64,000 nt of DNA from NCBI GenBank assembly GCA_900544075.1, contig UQTJ01000015.1, forward strand, positions 1 through 64,000, written 5' to 3'. Made by a program: the position numbers and the translations under genes. Positions 44,883-53,730 of the stretch are shown here, in pieces. Under the pieces are notes generated by a model. The model had not been told where the DNA came from. It did no database searches and saw only the letters and a list, made by a program, of their open reading frames with translations. Each line of letters opens with the position of its first letter. Within the stretch, counting starts at the first letter, position 1. The stretch is from an uncultured Bacteroides sp. (lineage in GTDB: Bacteria; Bacteroidota; Bacteroidia; Bacteroidales; Bacteroidaceae).

Positions 44883-44890
44883 CAAAGATA
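44883..44890 (-). promoter_or_regulatory. -7 promoter box for rpe
   Basis: TATCTTTG on the minus strand fits TAnnTTTG, with TTTT at the -33 distance of 19 bp. The phased array A begins 34 bp upstream of it. Confidence 0.6.
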
Positions 44891-44923
44891 TGAATTCTTT
44901 TCCGAAATTAAAAATCAATATTC

Positions 44924-45006
44924 TTCGAATGTTATTATAACGGCATTCTAATGGTATTCGAACAGCATTTAAACAGTGATTAAATACTGTTTAAATTGAA
45001 TTTAGA
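44924..45006. repeat. Phased 11-bp hexamer array A
   Basis: Eight hexamers start at exact 11-bp steps: TTCGAA 44924, TTATAA 44935, TTCTAA 44946, TTCGAA 44957, TTTAAA 44968, ATTAAA 44979, TTTAAA 44990, TTTAGA 45001. Spacers are mostly Y-R or C-A-G type, giving a rough unit YRTTYRAAYRN. It fills the gap between the beta-barrel gene stop and the rpe promoter. The same words in a similar layout occur at 61781-61875. Confidence 0.8.
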
Positions 45007-45039
45007 AAAACATCAGGCGTTCAGCGAATCGTCATATCA

Positions 45040-46362
45040 CTATTTTCCGAGATTAAATCTGAGTCCTAACTGAAGATTAAAATTGAAAGGTTTATCCTTT
45101 CGTATTGTAAGAACATCTGTATTATCATCGAAATAGTATATCATACCCGGTTCCAAATACAGACTCAGCAGCTTATTGAAGTTTGCCTGCAAACCAACAG
45201 ATGCAAGAACAGAAAACTGCAACGGTTTTACATTCAAATCCTCGCTGAAATAAGTCTTTCTATTACTCTCATCCACAGTAACTCTGTCCAAAGAACCGGA
45301 AACACATTTCTCCATCATACCTCCGGCAGAGGCATAGAAAGAAAAGATGCTGTTGCTCCATACAGAGCGCTGCACTTTCAAAGGAATACCTACATAATGA
45401 AGCTTCTGCTCATCTTCTATATAAGATTTTGCTCCCGAACGGAGTTCAGAATAAAGATAAGTATAGTTAAGCCCTGTTTCCAAAGCCCAGTTTTCACTAA
45501 AGCCCCATTTCACAGATGCTCCTACAGTAACCGGCATATGATGCTTTATGTCGGTATATGTTTCCTTATTGATATTATTGGACAGCATCTGAGTGTAAGA
45601 AGCAGTCGCATCCGAAATCTCGCCAACTATCAAATTATTTGCACTCGAAAGAGTCTTTGTAGACATTCCCAATCTTGACATACCGCTAAAATTACTTGAC
45701 GAAGAGTACGGAATATTACCTGTAGCAACACCTATCTGCATTTTACTGCGTCTCTTTCCGTTTCCGTCATCAGCCATTGCAAGATATGAAGCATTGCGTC
45801 GTACTGTTTCCCTATCAGCTTTCATCATATTTATTCTCTTCTCCTTAGCCGAGGAGCTATCTTCCTCCTTCATATCCGAAGTCGGTTCTTCCTGCTTTTC
45901 ATCGTTTGTCACTACCACAGGACTATTGTCTGAAACTGCTACTGACTGTTTTTCCTCTATAGTATAGACATTCGATTCATCTTCATCATAAACTTTTGCT
46001 GATACGGCAGACAGAAGTTTGTCATTTTTCACTTCCGCAACAATAGGCTTTACATCTTCCGGTATAACGTCTTTAGGTGTATCCTTTTGTTCTGTATTGT
46101 CGATAGCAGGAGCTTCGGCAATAGAAAGATTCGATTCTTTCAGCGAAGGTTCCGATGTCCAATAGAATAATGACACAGTAGAAACAGCCAGTACTACAGC
46201 AGCTGCTGCAGCTACAGAAGTCCATTTCCTCCACATCGGGATTACTTTAGGCCTGGAGATATCAGCATCTATTTTCTCCCATAAGTCAGCAGGGAGAGGT
46301 TCCGAATAGTTCTCCATCCGGCTACGAATATCTTTTATCCATTTTTCGTTCATTTCATTCAT
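45040..46362 (-). CDS. Membrane-anchored beta-barrel-like partner of the ECF sigma factor
   Basis: A 440-residue protein. Residues 1-45 look like the cytoplasmic sigma-contact segment of Bacteroidetes anti-sigma proteins (KWIKDIRSRMENYSEPLPADLWEKIDADI). One membrane helix follows (about 46-68, TSVAAAAAVVLAVSTVSLFYW), then a charged, disordered linker (about 70-190), and a C-terminal domain like outer-membrane beta-barrels of the OMP_b-brl_2 type (KWGFSENWALETGLNYTYLYSEL...LHYVGIPLKVQRSVW...FNFNLQLGLRFNLGK). An inner-membrane anchor and a barrel in one chain is topologically odd. The ATG overlaps the sigma-factor stop by 4 bp, a strong sign of coupled expression and of an anti-sigma or sensor role. 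Confidence 0.8.
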   Translation of the reverse strand: MNEMNEKWIKDIRSRMENYSEPLPADLWEKIDADISRPKVIPMWRKWTSVAAAAAVVLAVSTVSLFYWTSEPSLKESNLSIAEAPAIDNTEQKDTPKDVIPEDVKPIVAEVKNDKLLSAVSAKVYDEDESNVYTIEEKQSVAVSDNSPVVVTNDEKQEEPTSDMKEEDSSSAKEKRINMMKADRETVRRNASYLAMADDGNGKRRSKMQIGVATGNIPYSSSSNFSGMSRLGMSTKTLSSANNLIVGEISDATASYTQMLSNNINKETYTDIKHHMPVTVGASVKWGFSENWALETGLNYTYLYSELRSGAKSYIEDEQKLHYVGIPLKVQRSVWSNSIFSFYASAGGMMEKCVSGSLDRVTVDESNRKTYFSEDLNVKPLQFSVLASVGLQANFNKLLSLYLEPGMIYYFDDNTDVLTIRKDKPFNFNLQLGLRFNLGK

Positions 46363-46904
46363 ATACTCTTCCTGTATTCATTTATTTTTTTCATTAATAG
46401 TGTCTTTGCTCTATAAAACTGCGACGACGAAGTATGTTCCGATATACCTAACATAGAGGCTATTTCCTTGTGACTTTTCTCTTCAAAAACAAAAAGGTTG
46501 AATACCGTTCTGTATCCGTCAGGCAGTTCCCGAATCATCCTCATCAGTTCCTTGTTCGGAATATTGTTCACTTCGCCATCATCATCCAACTGCGTATCCG
46601 GCAATTGCTCAACCAGAGTTTCCTGCTGCATCTGCATGTTTTTCTTTCTCAGATATCCTAACGCCTCATTCACCATTACCCTGGAAAGCCATGCCTTGAG
46701 CGAACCGTCACCAAGATATTTAAATTGTCCTATCGACTGGTAAATCTTTATCATACCGTCATGAAATACATCTTGCGATGTATCCCTGTCACCTATATAC
46801 CGAAGACATATAGCGAATAACTGACCGCCATAAACCTCATAGAGCCTTTTCCTGGCATCCGGGTCAGCTTTCGCACATTTTAAAGACAATTCTTCTTCAG
46901 TCAT
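46359..46904 (-). CDS. ECF (RpoE-like) RNA polymerase sigma factor
   Basis: A 181-residue sigma-70-family protein: region 2 (GGQLFAICLRYIGDRDTSQDVFHDGMIKIYQSIGQFK) and region 4 (MRELPDGYRTVFNLFVFEEKSHKEIASMLGISEHTSSSQFYRAKTLL, landmarks PDGYRTVF and SHKEIA). It shares a 4-bp overlap with its membrane partner. It probably controls envelope genes and possibly itself. A TATTTTTG box at 46942-46949 (minus) offers a standard promoter. Confidence 0.92.
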   Translation of the reverse strand: MTEEELSLKCAKADPDARKRLYEVYGGQLFAICLRYIGDRDTSQDVFHDGMIKIYQSIGQFKYLGDGSLKAWLSRVMVNEALGYLRKKNMQMQQETLVEQLPDTQLDDDGEVNNIPNKELMRMIRELPDGYRTVFNLFVFEEKSHKEIASMLGISEHTSSSQFYRAKTLLMKKINEYRKSI

Positions 46905-46941
46905 ATTGGGATTTTTGTTCTATAGTTAAATGAATCAAAAG

Positions 46942-46949
46942 CAAAAATA
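46942..46949 (-). promoter_or_regulatory. -7 promoter box for the ECF sigma operon
   Basis: TATTTTTG on the minus strand fits TAnnTTTG, 37 bp before the ATG. No clear -33. Confidence 0.45.
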
Positions 46950-47056
46950 CTGCATTAACTTATACTATTTTTTTTATTCCTATTTTTTAACACGTTTTTA
47001 TGCAGTATCGTAAACTTAATTTCATTTTAAAGTCAGAACTTGCAAACAACACTTTT

Positions 47057-47842
47057 ATGAAACTTAATATTAGCACAGTCGGCATAATCTGTATAAGTAT
47101 CTTAGGAGCAATCCTACAGTCATGCATAAATAATGAAAACTATCCTGAACTATATCCTACAATGGGTACAGTCAACAATCTGAGCGATTATTCCATAAAC
47201 TCGGATTTGTATGGCGATGTCATTCCCAAGAATCCGGACATAATAAGAAGCTACGAAGCAGACAGCATTGGACAAAGAATACTCGTCAACATAAATTTTC
47301 CAAATGCAGAGGATAAGGATTCCAAGGTTAACACCGGTAAGGAAGTTACTATATACGATTTATATAAAGTACTGACAAAAAAGGCTGATGACTTGAGATT
47401 AAACAATGACGAAGATAAAGAAAGTTTCGGAAATGATTTAATAGAGATAACATACGCAAACATCAGCAACGAACATCTGAATATCGAGTTCAATATCTCG
47501 GGAAGCAATGAAACAATCCCCCACCGTATCAGTCTGCTACTTACAGAAAATACACAGATAGACGATGAGGGACTGTTAGAGGTTGAGCTTCGCCACAATA
47601 AAAACTCCGATAATGGCGACAAACTCTATTGGGGTATAGCGTCGTTTACTCTTTCAAGCATACCGGAATACTCTAACGCCAACTTTAAAGGTTTCAGAAT
47701 AAAATACCAGTCTGAGGACAATACTACATCTGAAACAATTGTCAGACTACAAAGTTCAAGCCAGACAAGAATTGTCAGAAGCATGGAATCCTCGCAGGAA
47801 ATCGGCAACAGGCATTCTCTTTTTGCCCGCCAGCTGCAGTGA
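47057..47842 (+). CDS. NigD-like lipoprotein
   Basis: I choose the ATG at 47057 (MKLNISTVGIICIS), which gives a proper lipoprotein signal (lipobox ILQSC, Cys 23); the longer frame from 47000 buries it. The 261-residue mature-type protein resembles NigD-like proteins of Bacteroidales: an N-terminal OB-like part (SDLYGDVIPKNPDII, QRILVNINFP) and a C-terminal beta-sandwich (GFRIKYQSED). NigD was first seen beside a bacteriocin locus of Prevotella, but most family members have no known function. The last about 29 codons overlap fmt tail-to-tail, so the true family domain probably ends near IVRLQ. Confidence 0.8.
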   Translation: MKLNISTVGIICISILGAILQSCINNENYPELYPTMGTVNNLSDYSINSDLYGDVIPKNPDIIRSYEADSIGQRILVNINFPNAEDKDSKVNTGKEVTIYDLYKVLTKKADDLRLNNDEDKESFGNDLIEITYANISNEHLNIEFNISGSNETIPHRISLLLTENTQIDDEGLLEVELRHNKNSDNGDKLYWGIASFTLSSIPEYSNANFKGFRIKYQSEDNTTSETIVRLQSSSQTRIVRSMESSQEIGNRHSLFARQLQ

Positions 47843-48727
47843 CAATACATTGACATAGCCGTCTGTTGAAGCTACATGCAGATAAGTTTTATTGTCTGTC
47901 AAAATAGTTCCAGGCTTATAATCATGGCTACAGAATATCTTCTCTGTTTCAAAAATCTTGAGCATGACCGGAGCTGAGTTTCCCTGATACAGTTCTGTCC
48001 ATGCTGCAGGATATGGCGACAGCCCTCTCACGAAGTCATACACTTTCTTCACTCCTGCATTCCAGTCTATACGGCATGTTTCCTTGAAAATCTTCGGTGC
48101 CGGACGCAATTCGTCTACTTTTACAAGCTCCTCCTGAGGAGTAGTCTTAACGTTTCCTTCAAGAATGGCATCTACTGTCTTGAGCACTAAATCTCCTCCA
48201 AGCATCATAAGCTTGTCATATACCACTTCTACATTGTCCGTATCGGCAATAGGCACTCTTACCTGGTCTATAATCTCACCAGTATCTATCTCATGTTTCA
48301 GGAAAAATGTTGTTATACCTGTTTCTGTATCACCGTTTATCACAGCCCAGTTTATAGGAGCTGCACCTCTGTACTGCGGCAATAACGACGCATGCAGATT
48401 GAATGTACCCATAGGAGGCATATTCCATACAACTTCAGGCAACATTCTGAAAGCAACCACAATCTGCAAATCGGCCTTCAGCGAACGAAGTTCTTCTACG
48501 AAAGCCTCATCCTTAAGCTTCTCCGGCTGTAATACCTTCAATCCCTGAGATACGGCATACTGCTTTACCGGACTTGGCTGAAGGACACTGCCATGACGTC
48601 CCATAGGTTTGTCAGGCATGGTTATTACTGCCACTATATTATATCCACCTTCCACGAGTCTGCGCAGACTTTCTACCGCAAACTCTGGTGTACCCATATA
48701 AACTATACGCAAATCTTTCTTTTCCAT
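47756..48727 (-). CDS. fmt: Methionyl-tRNA formyltransferase
   Basis: A 323-residue Fmt: RIVYMGTPEFAVESL, ITMPDKPMGR, GTFNLHASLLPQYRGAAPINWAVINGDTETGIT (landmarks NLHASLLP and RGAAPINWA, with catalytic Asn, His and the later Asp in HEIDTGEI) and a C-terminal OB domain ending LAGKKRMPVADFLRGF. It formylates initiator Met-tRNA. Its 3' end overlaps the NigD-like gene by 87 bp on the opposite strand, with no terminator between. Confidence 0.96.
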   Translation of the reverse strand: MEKKDLRIVYMGTPEFAVESLRRLVEGGYNIVAVITMPDKPMGRHGSVLQPSPVKQYAVSQGLKVLQPEKLKDEAFVEELRSLKADLQIVVAFRMLPEVVWNMPPMGTFNLHASLLPQYRGAAPINWAVINGDTETGITTFFLKHEIDTGEIIDQVRVPIADTDNVEVVYDKLMMLGGDLVLKTVDAILEGNVKTTPQEELVKVDELRPAPKIFKETCRIDWNAGVKKVYDFVRGLSPYPAAWTELYQGNSAPVMLKIFETEKIFCSHDYKPGTILTDNKTYLHVASTDGYVNVLSLQLAGKKRMPVADFLRGFHASDNSCLA

Positions 48728-48737
48728 AATCTTAAGT

Positions 48738-50534
48738 TTATTCTGCCGAGAAGTCTACAAGTACCTGACGGTAAGTATTGAGCATCTTCGACTTTGAAAC
48801 AAATCCTTTATATTTATTATCCTCGTCCACTACAGGAAGGTTCCATGCCTTTGTAGAATCGAACTTCTCCATAACCTCTTCCATAGAATCCGTAGTGACA
48901 AGTTTAGCCTTAGGAACAGTCATAAAACTTTCCACAGTATATCTGTGATACAACTCCTGACGGAACATTATATTCCTTATGTCGTCAAGATTGACTATTC
49001 CTATGAGCTCATCATTGGCATCTATCACAGGGAACATATTTCTACTTGACTTTGAGATGACCTTCACCATCTGCGCCAAATCCATTTCCGGTTTCACTGT
49101 AAGGAAGTCTGTTTCCATTATGCTCTCAATATTCATCATAGTAAGTACAGCCTTGTCCTTGTGGTGAGTGATAAGTTCTCCTTTCTTGGCCAGACGCATT
49201 GAATATATACTATGAGGCTCGAACACCTTTATAGTAAGATACGCAAATACGGAAACAATCATAAGAGGAAGGAACAATCCGTATCCGCCGGTAAGCTCAG
49301 CAATAAGGAACACCCCGGTAAGAGGGGCATGCATCACCCCAGACATAAGTCCGGCCATACCCATAAGAGCAAAGTTCTTCTCAGGTATATATGTACTTCC
49401 TATATTGAACTCATTGCATAAATGAGAGAATACGAATCCGGCTATACATCCCAGGAACAGACTTGGTGCAAAAATACCACCACATCCTCCACCACCATTG
49501 GTCGCACTTGAAGCAAAAACCTTGAACAGAATGATAAGCAACAGATACACTACCAGAAGTCCGCTATGACCATAGAACAGAGAATTGTTCATTACCGTAT
49601 CCCACTCAGTGCTTGAAGTTCCGTTAAGCAGAAGCGATATAGTGTCATAACCTTCACCATAGAGAGGAGGGAAAAGGAAGATAAGGATACTCAGCATTAT
49701 ACCTCCGAGCACAAACTTTGAATACGGGCTGGAGAAACGCCTGAATATATTCTCAATCCAGTTCATCGAACGTGTAAAATACCATGCTATCAAACCGCAG
49801 AAAATCCCCAATACCATAGCATAAGGAATGCGCTCAAGAGCAAAAGGATAGTCCAATGTGAACTGGAACATAGCCTCCGTACCTGTAAGCAGATAAGACA
49901 TACATGCAGCCGTAACACTTGAAATAAGCAGTGGCAGCAGAGAAGCCATTGTCAGGTCGAACATAAGCACCTCAAGGGTAAATACCAGTCCGGCTATAGG
50001 TGCCTTGAATATTCCGGACACAGCACCTGCAGCACCACACCCCAACAGCAGCATAAGAGTCTTATGATCCATACGGAACATGCTTCCAAGGTTGGAACCT
50101 ATGGCAGACCCCGTAAGAACTATAGGCGCCTCGGCTCCTACAGATCCACCGAAACCGATGGTTATTGCTGATGCGCAGACAGACGACCACACATTATGTC
50201 CCTTTATCCTACTCTGACGACGCGAAATCGCATACAAAATCTTAGTCACACCATGGCTTATGTCATCGCGTACAATATATCTGATAAACAGTCCGGTAAT
50301 GAAAATTCCGGCTACCGGATAGACCAGATACAGCCAGTTGGCTCCTGTTGTATCAAAGTTCTCAGTAAGGAACTCCTTTATATATTCTACAAGGAACTTC
50401 AGGACAAAAGCAGCCAGAGCAGTAAAGATACCTACCAGGAAACTAAGTATGAGTATGAACTGCTTATCGGTGATATGCTTTTCTCTCCACTTCAGAAAAC
50501 TCTGCAAAAAAGAAAATTTTTCCTTAGTCTTCAT
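48738..50534 (-). CDS. ClC-family chloride channel/antiporter with CBS domains
   Basis: A 598-residue membrane protein with about ten or more helices. ClC selectivity motifs are present: GFGGSVGAEAPIV (the GxxxP-type GREGP region, here GAEAP), GCGAAGAVSGIFKAPIAG, and GGGCGGIFAPSLFLG. Two CBS domains follow (about 460-590: MMNIESIMETDFLTVKPEM and YTVESFMTVPKAKLV), which bind adenine nucleotides in relatives. GAEAP in place of GREGP changes the Glu/Arg pattern, so channel versus antiporter mode is unclear. It ends 11 bp before the fmt start. Confidence 0.9.
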   Translation of the reverse strand: MKTKEKFSFLQSFLKWREKHITDKQFILILSFLVGIFTALAAFVLKFLVEYIKEFLTENFDTTGANWLYLVYPVAGIFITGLFIRYIVRDDISHGVTKILYAISRRQSRIKGHNVWSSVCASAITIGFGGSVGAEAPIVLTGSAIGSNLGSMFRMDHKTLMLLLGCGAAGAVSGIFKAPIAGLVFTLEVLMFDLTMASLLPLLISSVTAACMSYLLTGTEAMFQFTLDYPFALERIPYAMVLGIFCGLIAWYFTRSMNWIENIFRRFSSPYSKFVLGGIMLSILIFLFPPLYGEGYDTISLLLNGTSSTEWDTVMNNSLFYGHSGLLVVYLLLIILFKVFASSATNGGGGCGGIFAPSLFLGCIAGFVFSHLCNEFNIGSTYIPEKNFALMGMAGLMSGVMHAPLTGVFLIAELTGGYGLFLPLMIVSVFAYLTIKVFEPHSIYSMRLAKKGELITHHKDKAVLTMMNIESIMETDFLTVKPEMDLAQMVKVISKSSRNMFPVIDANDELIGIVNLDDIRNIMFRQELYHRYTVESFMTVPKAKLVTTDSMEEVMEKFDSTKAWNLPVVDEDNKYKGFVSKSKMLNTYRQVLVDFSAE

Positions 50535-50555
50535 TCTCCAGCAAATTTATATCAA

Positions 50556-51122
50556 CTACTCTCTGATAACTTTAACTACACCGCCCTTGCCAAGTTTGAT
50601 TATACTTGACGGTTTTGCAGGACCGGTTTCCTCTCTTCTGTAGTCTACAATATAGTCTACAGCATTCTTTATTTCCTCACTGATTTCGCTGAATACGGCA
50701 GGAGAAGGCTCACCGCTGATATTTGCCGAAGTGGAGACAATCGGTTTTTTGAATCTGAAACAAAGCTGTTTTGAGAATTCTTCCGAAGTAACCCTTATAC
50801 CCACGCTGCCATCCTCGGCAATAAGGTTTGGCGCAAGATTTCTTGCTCCATCATAGATTATTGTAAGCGGTTTTGTTGTCATCTCTATCAAATCCCATGC
50901 CACATTAGGCACATCGCTGACATACGATTCAACTTTTACCGGACTGTCCACCAACACTAACATAGCCTTACTGTCAGCCCTGCGCTTAATTTCAAAAACC
51001 TTCTTTACTGCCTCTTCGTTTGTTGCATCGCAACCTATACCCCACACTGTATCTGTAGGATATAGGATTACTCCGCCTTTATACATGACTTCGCATGCCT
51101 TTTTAATTTCATCATTCATCAT
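50556..51122 (-). CDS. L-threonylcarbamoyladenylate synthase (Sua5/YciO/YrdC family)
   Basis: A 188-residue single YrdC-domain protein: GGVILYPTDTVWGIGCDATNEEAVKKVFEIKRR, KPLTIIYDGA, GSVGIRVTSEEF and KPIVSTSANISGEPSP, all family landmarks. It makes threonylcarbamoyl-AMP for t6A37 of tRNA, the substrate of MtaB. The shorter TsaC-like form lacks the Sua5 C-terminal domain. YciO-type proteins are similar and cannot be fully excluded. Confidence 0.88.
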   Translation of the reverse strand: MMNDEIKKACEVMYKGGVILYPTDTVWGIGCDATNEEAVKKVFEIKRRADSKAMLVLVDSPVKVESYVSDVPNVAWDLIEMTTKPLTIIYDGARNLAPNLIAEDGSVGIRVTSEEFSKQLCFRFKKPIVSTSANISGEPSPAVFSEISEEIKNAVDYIVDYRREETGPAKPSSIIKLGKGGVVKVIRE

Positions 51123-51131
51123 AACCCTATA

Positions 51132-52232
51132 TTATTTATGAGTCTGTACAATCTGTGTCGGAGCAATTTCAGCATTCCTTTTTTCAGTCTGTTCTACCAC
51201 ATTCTTGGCAAGTTCGATAAATGCCTGTCCTGTAATAGAATCTTCGTTAAGAGCCACCGGAGTACCGTTATCTCCTCCTTCGCATATGCTCTGCACGATA
51301 GGAATCTGTCCCAATAAAGGTACATTAAGCTCTTCTGCCAGTCTTTTTGTTCCTTCCTTTCCGAACAGATAGTATTTGTTTTCAGGAAGTTCTGCCGGAG
51401 TAAACCAAGCCATATTTTCCACCAGACCGAGGATAGGCACATTCACCTTATCATTCTGATACATATTGATACCCTTGCGTGCATCAGCCAAAGCCACTTC
51501 CTGAGGTGTACTTACTATCACCGCACCCGTAATGGCAAGGTTCTGCAAGAGAGTAAGATGAATATCGCTTGTTCCCGGAGGAGTGTCAAGAACGAAATAA
51601 TCGAGTTCTCCCCATTTTGCGTCACCCACGAGCTGTTTCAAGGCATTGCTTGCCATTGCTCCGCGCCAGAGAGTGGCCTGTTCAGGACTTACGAAGAATC
51701 CTATAGACAACAACTCTATACCATATTTTTCTACCGGTACAATCAAATCGCGTCCGCCAACTTCTTCTGCATATGGACGTGCATCTTCCACCTGAAACAT
51801 CTTCGGTACAGACGGACCGAAGATATCAGCGTCGAGCAGACCGACTTTGTAGCCCAACTTAGAGAGAGCAACAGCAAGGTTTGCGGCCACAGTCGATTTA
51901 CCTACACCACCCTTACCGGATGATACGGCAATCACATTCTTCACCTGAGGAAGGAGTTTTCCCGGTTCAGGACGTGCAGCCTGCTTGCTTTCTGTTGTTA
52001 TGTTTACTTCTACCTCTTTGGAAACATATGTATGGATAGCAGTTTCTGCCGATTTAACTACAGATTTCATAAACGGGTCTGTAGGCTTTTCGAAAATAAT
52101 CGAGAAGCTTACTTTCATTCCGTCTATACGGAGATTGTCGGCCACCATTTCAGCCTCAACAATATTTTTCCCGTTTCCAGGATAACGCACTGTAGAGAGT
52201 GCGTCAAGAATCAATTTTGGATATAGTGTCAT
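51132..52232 (-). CDS. mrp: Mrp/NBP35-family Fe-S cluster carrier ATPase
   Basis: A 366-residue protein: an N-terminal MIP18-like (DUF59) domain (about 1-85), then the Mrp P-loop domain (VIAVSSGKGGVGKSTVAANLAVAL with the deviant Walker A GKGGVGKST, LLDADIFGPSVPKMF, DYFVLDTPPGTSDIHLTL). The C-terminal CxxC common in Mrp is replaced by a Met/Ala region (VENMAWFTPAELPENKYYLFG), so cluster binding may differ. It lies 9 bp upstream of the Sua5-family gene in the same direction. Confidence 0.9.
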   Translation of the reverse strand: MTLYPKLILDALSTVRYPGNGKNIVEAEMVADNLRIDGMKVSFSIIFEKPTDPFMKSVVKSAETAIHTYVSKEVEVNITTESKQAARPEPGKLLPQVKNVIAVSSGKGGVGKSTVAANLAVALSKLGYKVGLLDADIFGPSVPKMFQVEDARPYAEEVGGRDLIVPVEKYGIELLSIGFFVSPEQATLWRGAMASNALKQLVGDAKWGELDYFVLDTPPGTSDIHLTLLQNLAITGAVIVSTPQEVALADARKGINMYQNDKVNVPILGLVENMAWFTPAELPENKYYLFGKEGTKRLAEELNVPLLGQIPIVQSICEGGDNGTPVALNEDSITGQAFIELAKNVVEQTEKRNAEIAPTQIVQTHK

Positions 52233-52298
52233 AATTGTTTTTTATTTAAACATCGTTTAATCAGTATTTAAGAACCATTCAAACGTCCTTATATCGAA

Positions 52299-53057
52299 TT
52301 ATTTACTGGTCTTAAGTCCACTTCTTTTGCTACGGTTATAGCTTCTGTAGTCATCAAGTTCGATTTCCACATCCGGTTCCTTCAGCTCACCTTCCTGCGG
52401 CAGTCTGAACTTGATATACTTGATATTCAGACCTCTGTCAAGCCACTGCTGTTCGTAGTATGTACGAATACTGAGAATATCATCATCCATTCCCGAATGA
52501 TAAAGGTCGTCAGTAATAAATTCTACAGGCAAATTGTTAGCCTCTATCATATATTTGGTATATGTAAACATGAAATTACTGTCAGTCTTCAGATGTACCA
52601 CCCCACCCGGAACGAGAAATTTCCTGTATCTTTCCATGAAATAAGTGGAAGTAAGACGCTTTGTAGCCTTCTTCATCTGTGGGTCCGAGAATGTAAGCCA
52701 TATTTCGCTAACCTCTCCCGGTGCGAAGAAACGGTCTATAATCTCTATATTAGTACGCAGGAAAGCAGCATTTTTCAGTCCTTCATTCAAAGCCTCTGTA
52801 GCTCCGGTCCACATACGCGCACCCTTTATATCAACCCCTATAAAATTCTTGTCAGAATATCTCCTTGCAAGTCCTACGGTGTATTCACCTCTTCCGCAAC
52901 CAAGTTCCAGAACGATAGGATTATCATTCTTGAAGAAGTCACGGTTCCAGTTTCCCTTCATCTCGAAGTTAACTTCATCAACCACCGAATACGGATATTC
53001 GAACACATGCGGATATTCCGCCATATCTGCAAATTTAGCTAATTTACCTTTTCCCAT
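52299..53057 (-). CDS. trmB: tRNA (guanine-N7-)-methyltransferase
   Basis: A 252-residue class I methyltransferase: VLELGCGRGEYTVGLARRY (SAM site), FIGVDIKGARMW, EIWLTFSDPQMKKATKRLTSTYFMERYRKFLVPGG (landmarks SDPQMKKATKRL and LVPGG; canonical TrmB has PDPWPKKRH), then LKTDSNFMFTYTKYMIE. It methylates G46 of tRNA. It has its own -7 box and no close partner; 66 bp separate it from mrp. Confidence 0.92.
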   Translation of the reverse strand: MGKGKLAKFADMAEYPHVFEYPYSVVDEVNFEMKGNWNRDFFKNDNPIVLELGCGRGEYTVGLARRYSDKNFIGVDIKGARMWTGATEALNEGLKNAAFLRTNIEIIDRFFAPGEVSEIWLTFSDPQMKKATKRLTSTYFMERYRKFLVPGGVVHLKTDSNFMFTYTKYMIEANNLPVEFITDDLYHSGMDDDILSIRTYYEQQWLDRGLNIKYIKFRLPQEGELKEPDVEIELDDYRSYNRSKRSGLKTSK

Positions 53058-53075
53058 GTTATTCCAATTTGCTTA

Positions 53076-53083
53076 CAAAGTTA
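53076..53083 (-). promoter_or_regulatory. -7 promoter box for trmB
   Basis: TAACTTTG on the minus strand fits TAnnTTTG 18 bp before the ATG, with TTTT at the -33 spacing. Confidence 0.55.
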
Positions 53084-53106
53084 TAGAATATAGTTATAAA
53101 TAAAAA

Positions 53107-53141
53107 ATTTATCCACCCCTATATTATAGGAGTGGATAAAT
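53107..53141 (-). terminator. Terminator after the 53.2-kb lipoprotein gene
   Basis: ATTTATCCACTCCTATA pairs with its inverse copy (one G-T-type mismatch), and on the minus strand six T's follow. It ends about 24 bp before the trmB promoter. Confidence 0.85.
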
Positions 53142-53161
53142 GCAGTTTATTCAATATAAGA

Positions 53162-53620
53162 TTAATCCTCAACCTGAATCCAATGCTTGGACAATGGAGA
53201 AGTATCTTCACCTTTGAAAGTTCGTTTTATTGTATCAAAAAGCTTTCCATTAAAGTAGACTTTAACTTCTGTTGTCATACTTTTAGTCAAGTCCTCACAA
53301 TAGGCCAATTGGACAAAAATCAAAGTAATGCCATCATCTGCTGTTTCATAACTGTAAAAACTTCTCTTCGATTCTTTTTCACTTAAAGAATACGAAGTAC
53401 CCAAATCATTACCGTTCTCGTCGTATATTCCGTTATTTAATCCATTTCCTCCAGTTATTGAAGTATCTATAGTAAAGTACTCCAAATCTCCAGTTTGGGT
53501 TACCTCTATTTTATACTTACCTTTCACTGCATTAGAGCCTCCCTCAGGTTCATTCTTACTACAAGAAGAAACAAAAAACAAGCCAATTATGATAAAAATA
53601 CAATAAACAAACTTCTTCAT
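53162..53620 (-). CDS. Lipoprotein of unknown function
   Basis: I choose the ATG at 53620, which gives the signal MKKFVYCIFIIIGLFFVSSC (Cys 20); a longer frame adds nine residues without hydrophobic character. The 152-residue product continues SKNEPEGG and a beta-rich domain with YKIEVTQTGD, EVKVYFNGKLFD and a KRTFKGED end. It looks like the many single-domain Bacteroidales lipoproteins with a beta-sandwich, and I cannot name a family. It has its own terminator. Confidence 0.75.
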   Translation of the reverse strand: MKKFVYCIFIIIGLFFVSSCSKNEPEGGSNAVKGKYKIEVTQTGDLEYFTIDTSITGGNGLNNGIYDENGNDLGTSYSLSEKESKRSFYSYETADDGITLIFVQLAYCEDLTKSMTTEVKVYFNGKLFDTIKRTFKGEDTSPLSKHWIQVED

Positions 53621-53730
53621 CTCTTTATTTAATTCTATATAAAACAAATTATCAAATACTCTCTCTATAACAACAGTTTACCAATTATCTCTGATTTACG
53701 AATAAACATTAATAAATTTCCCAACAACAT

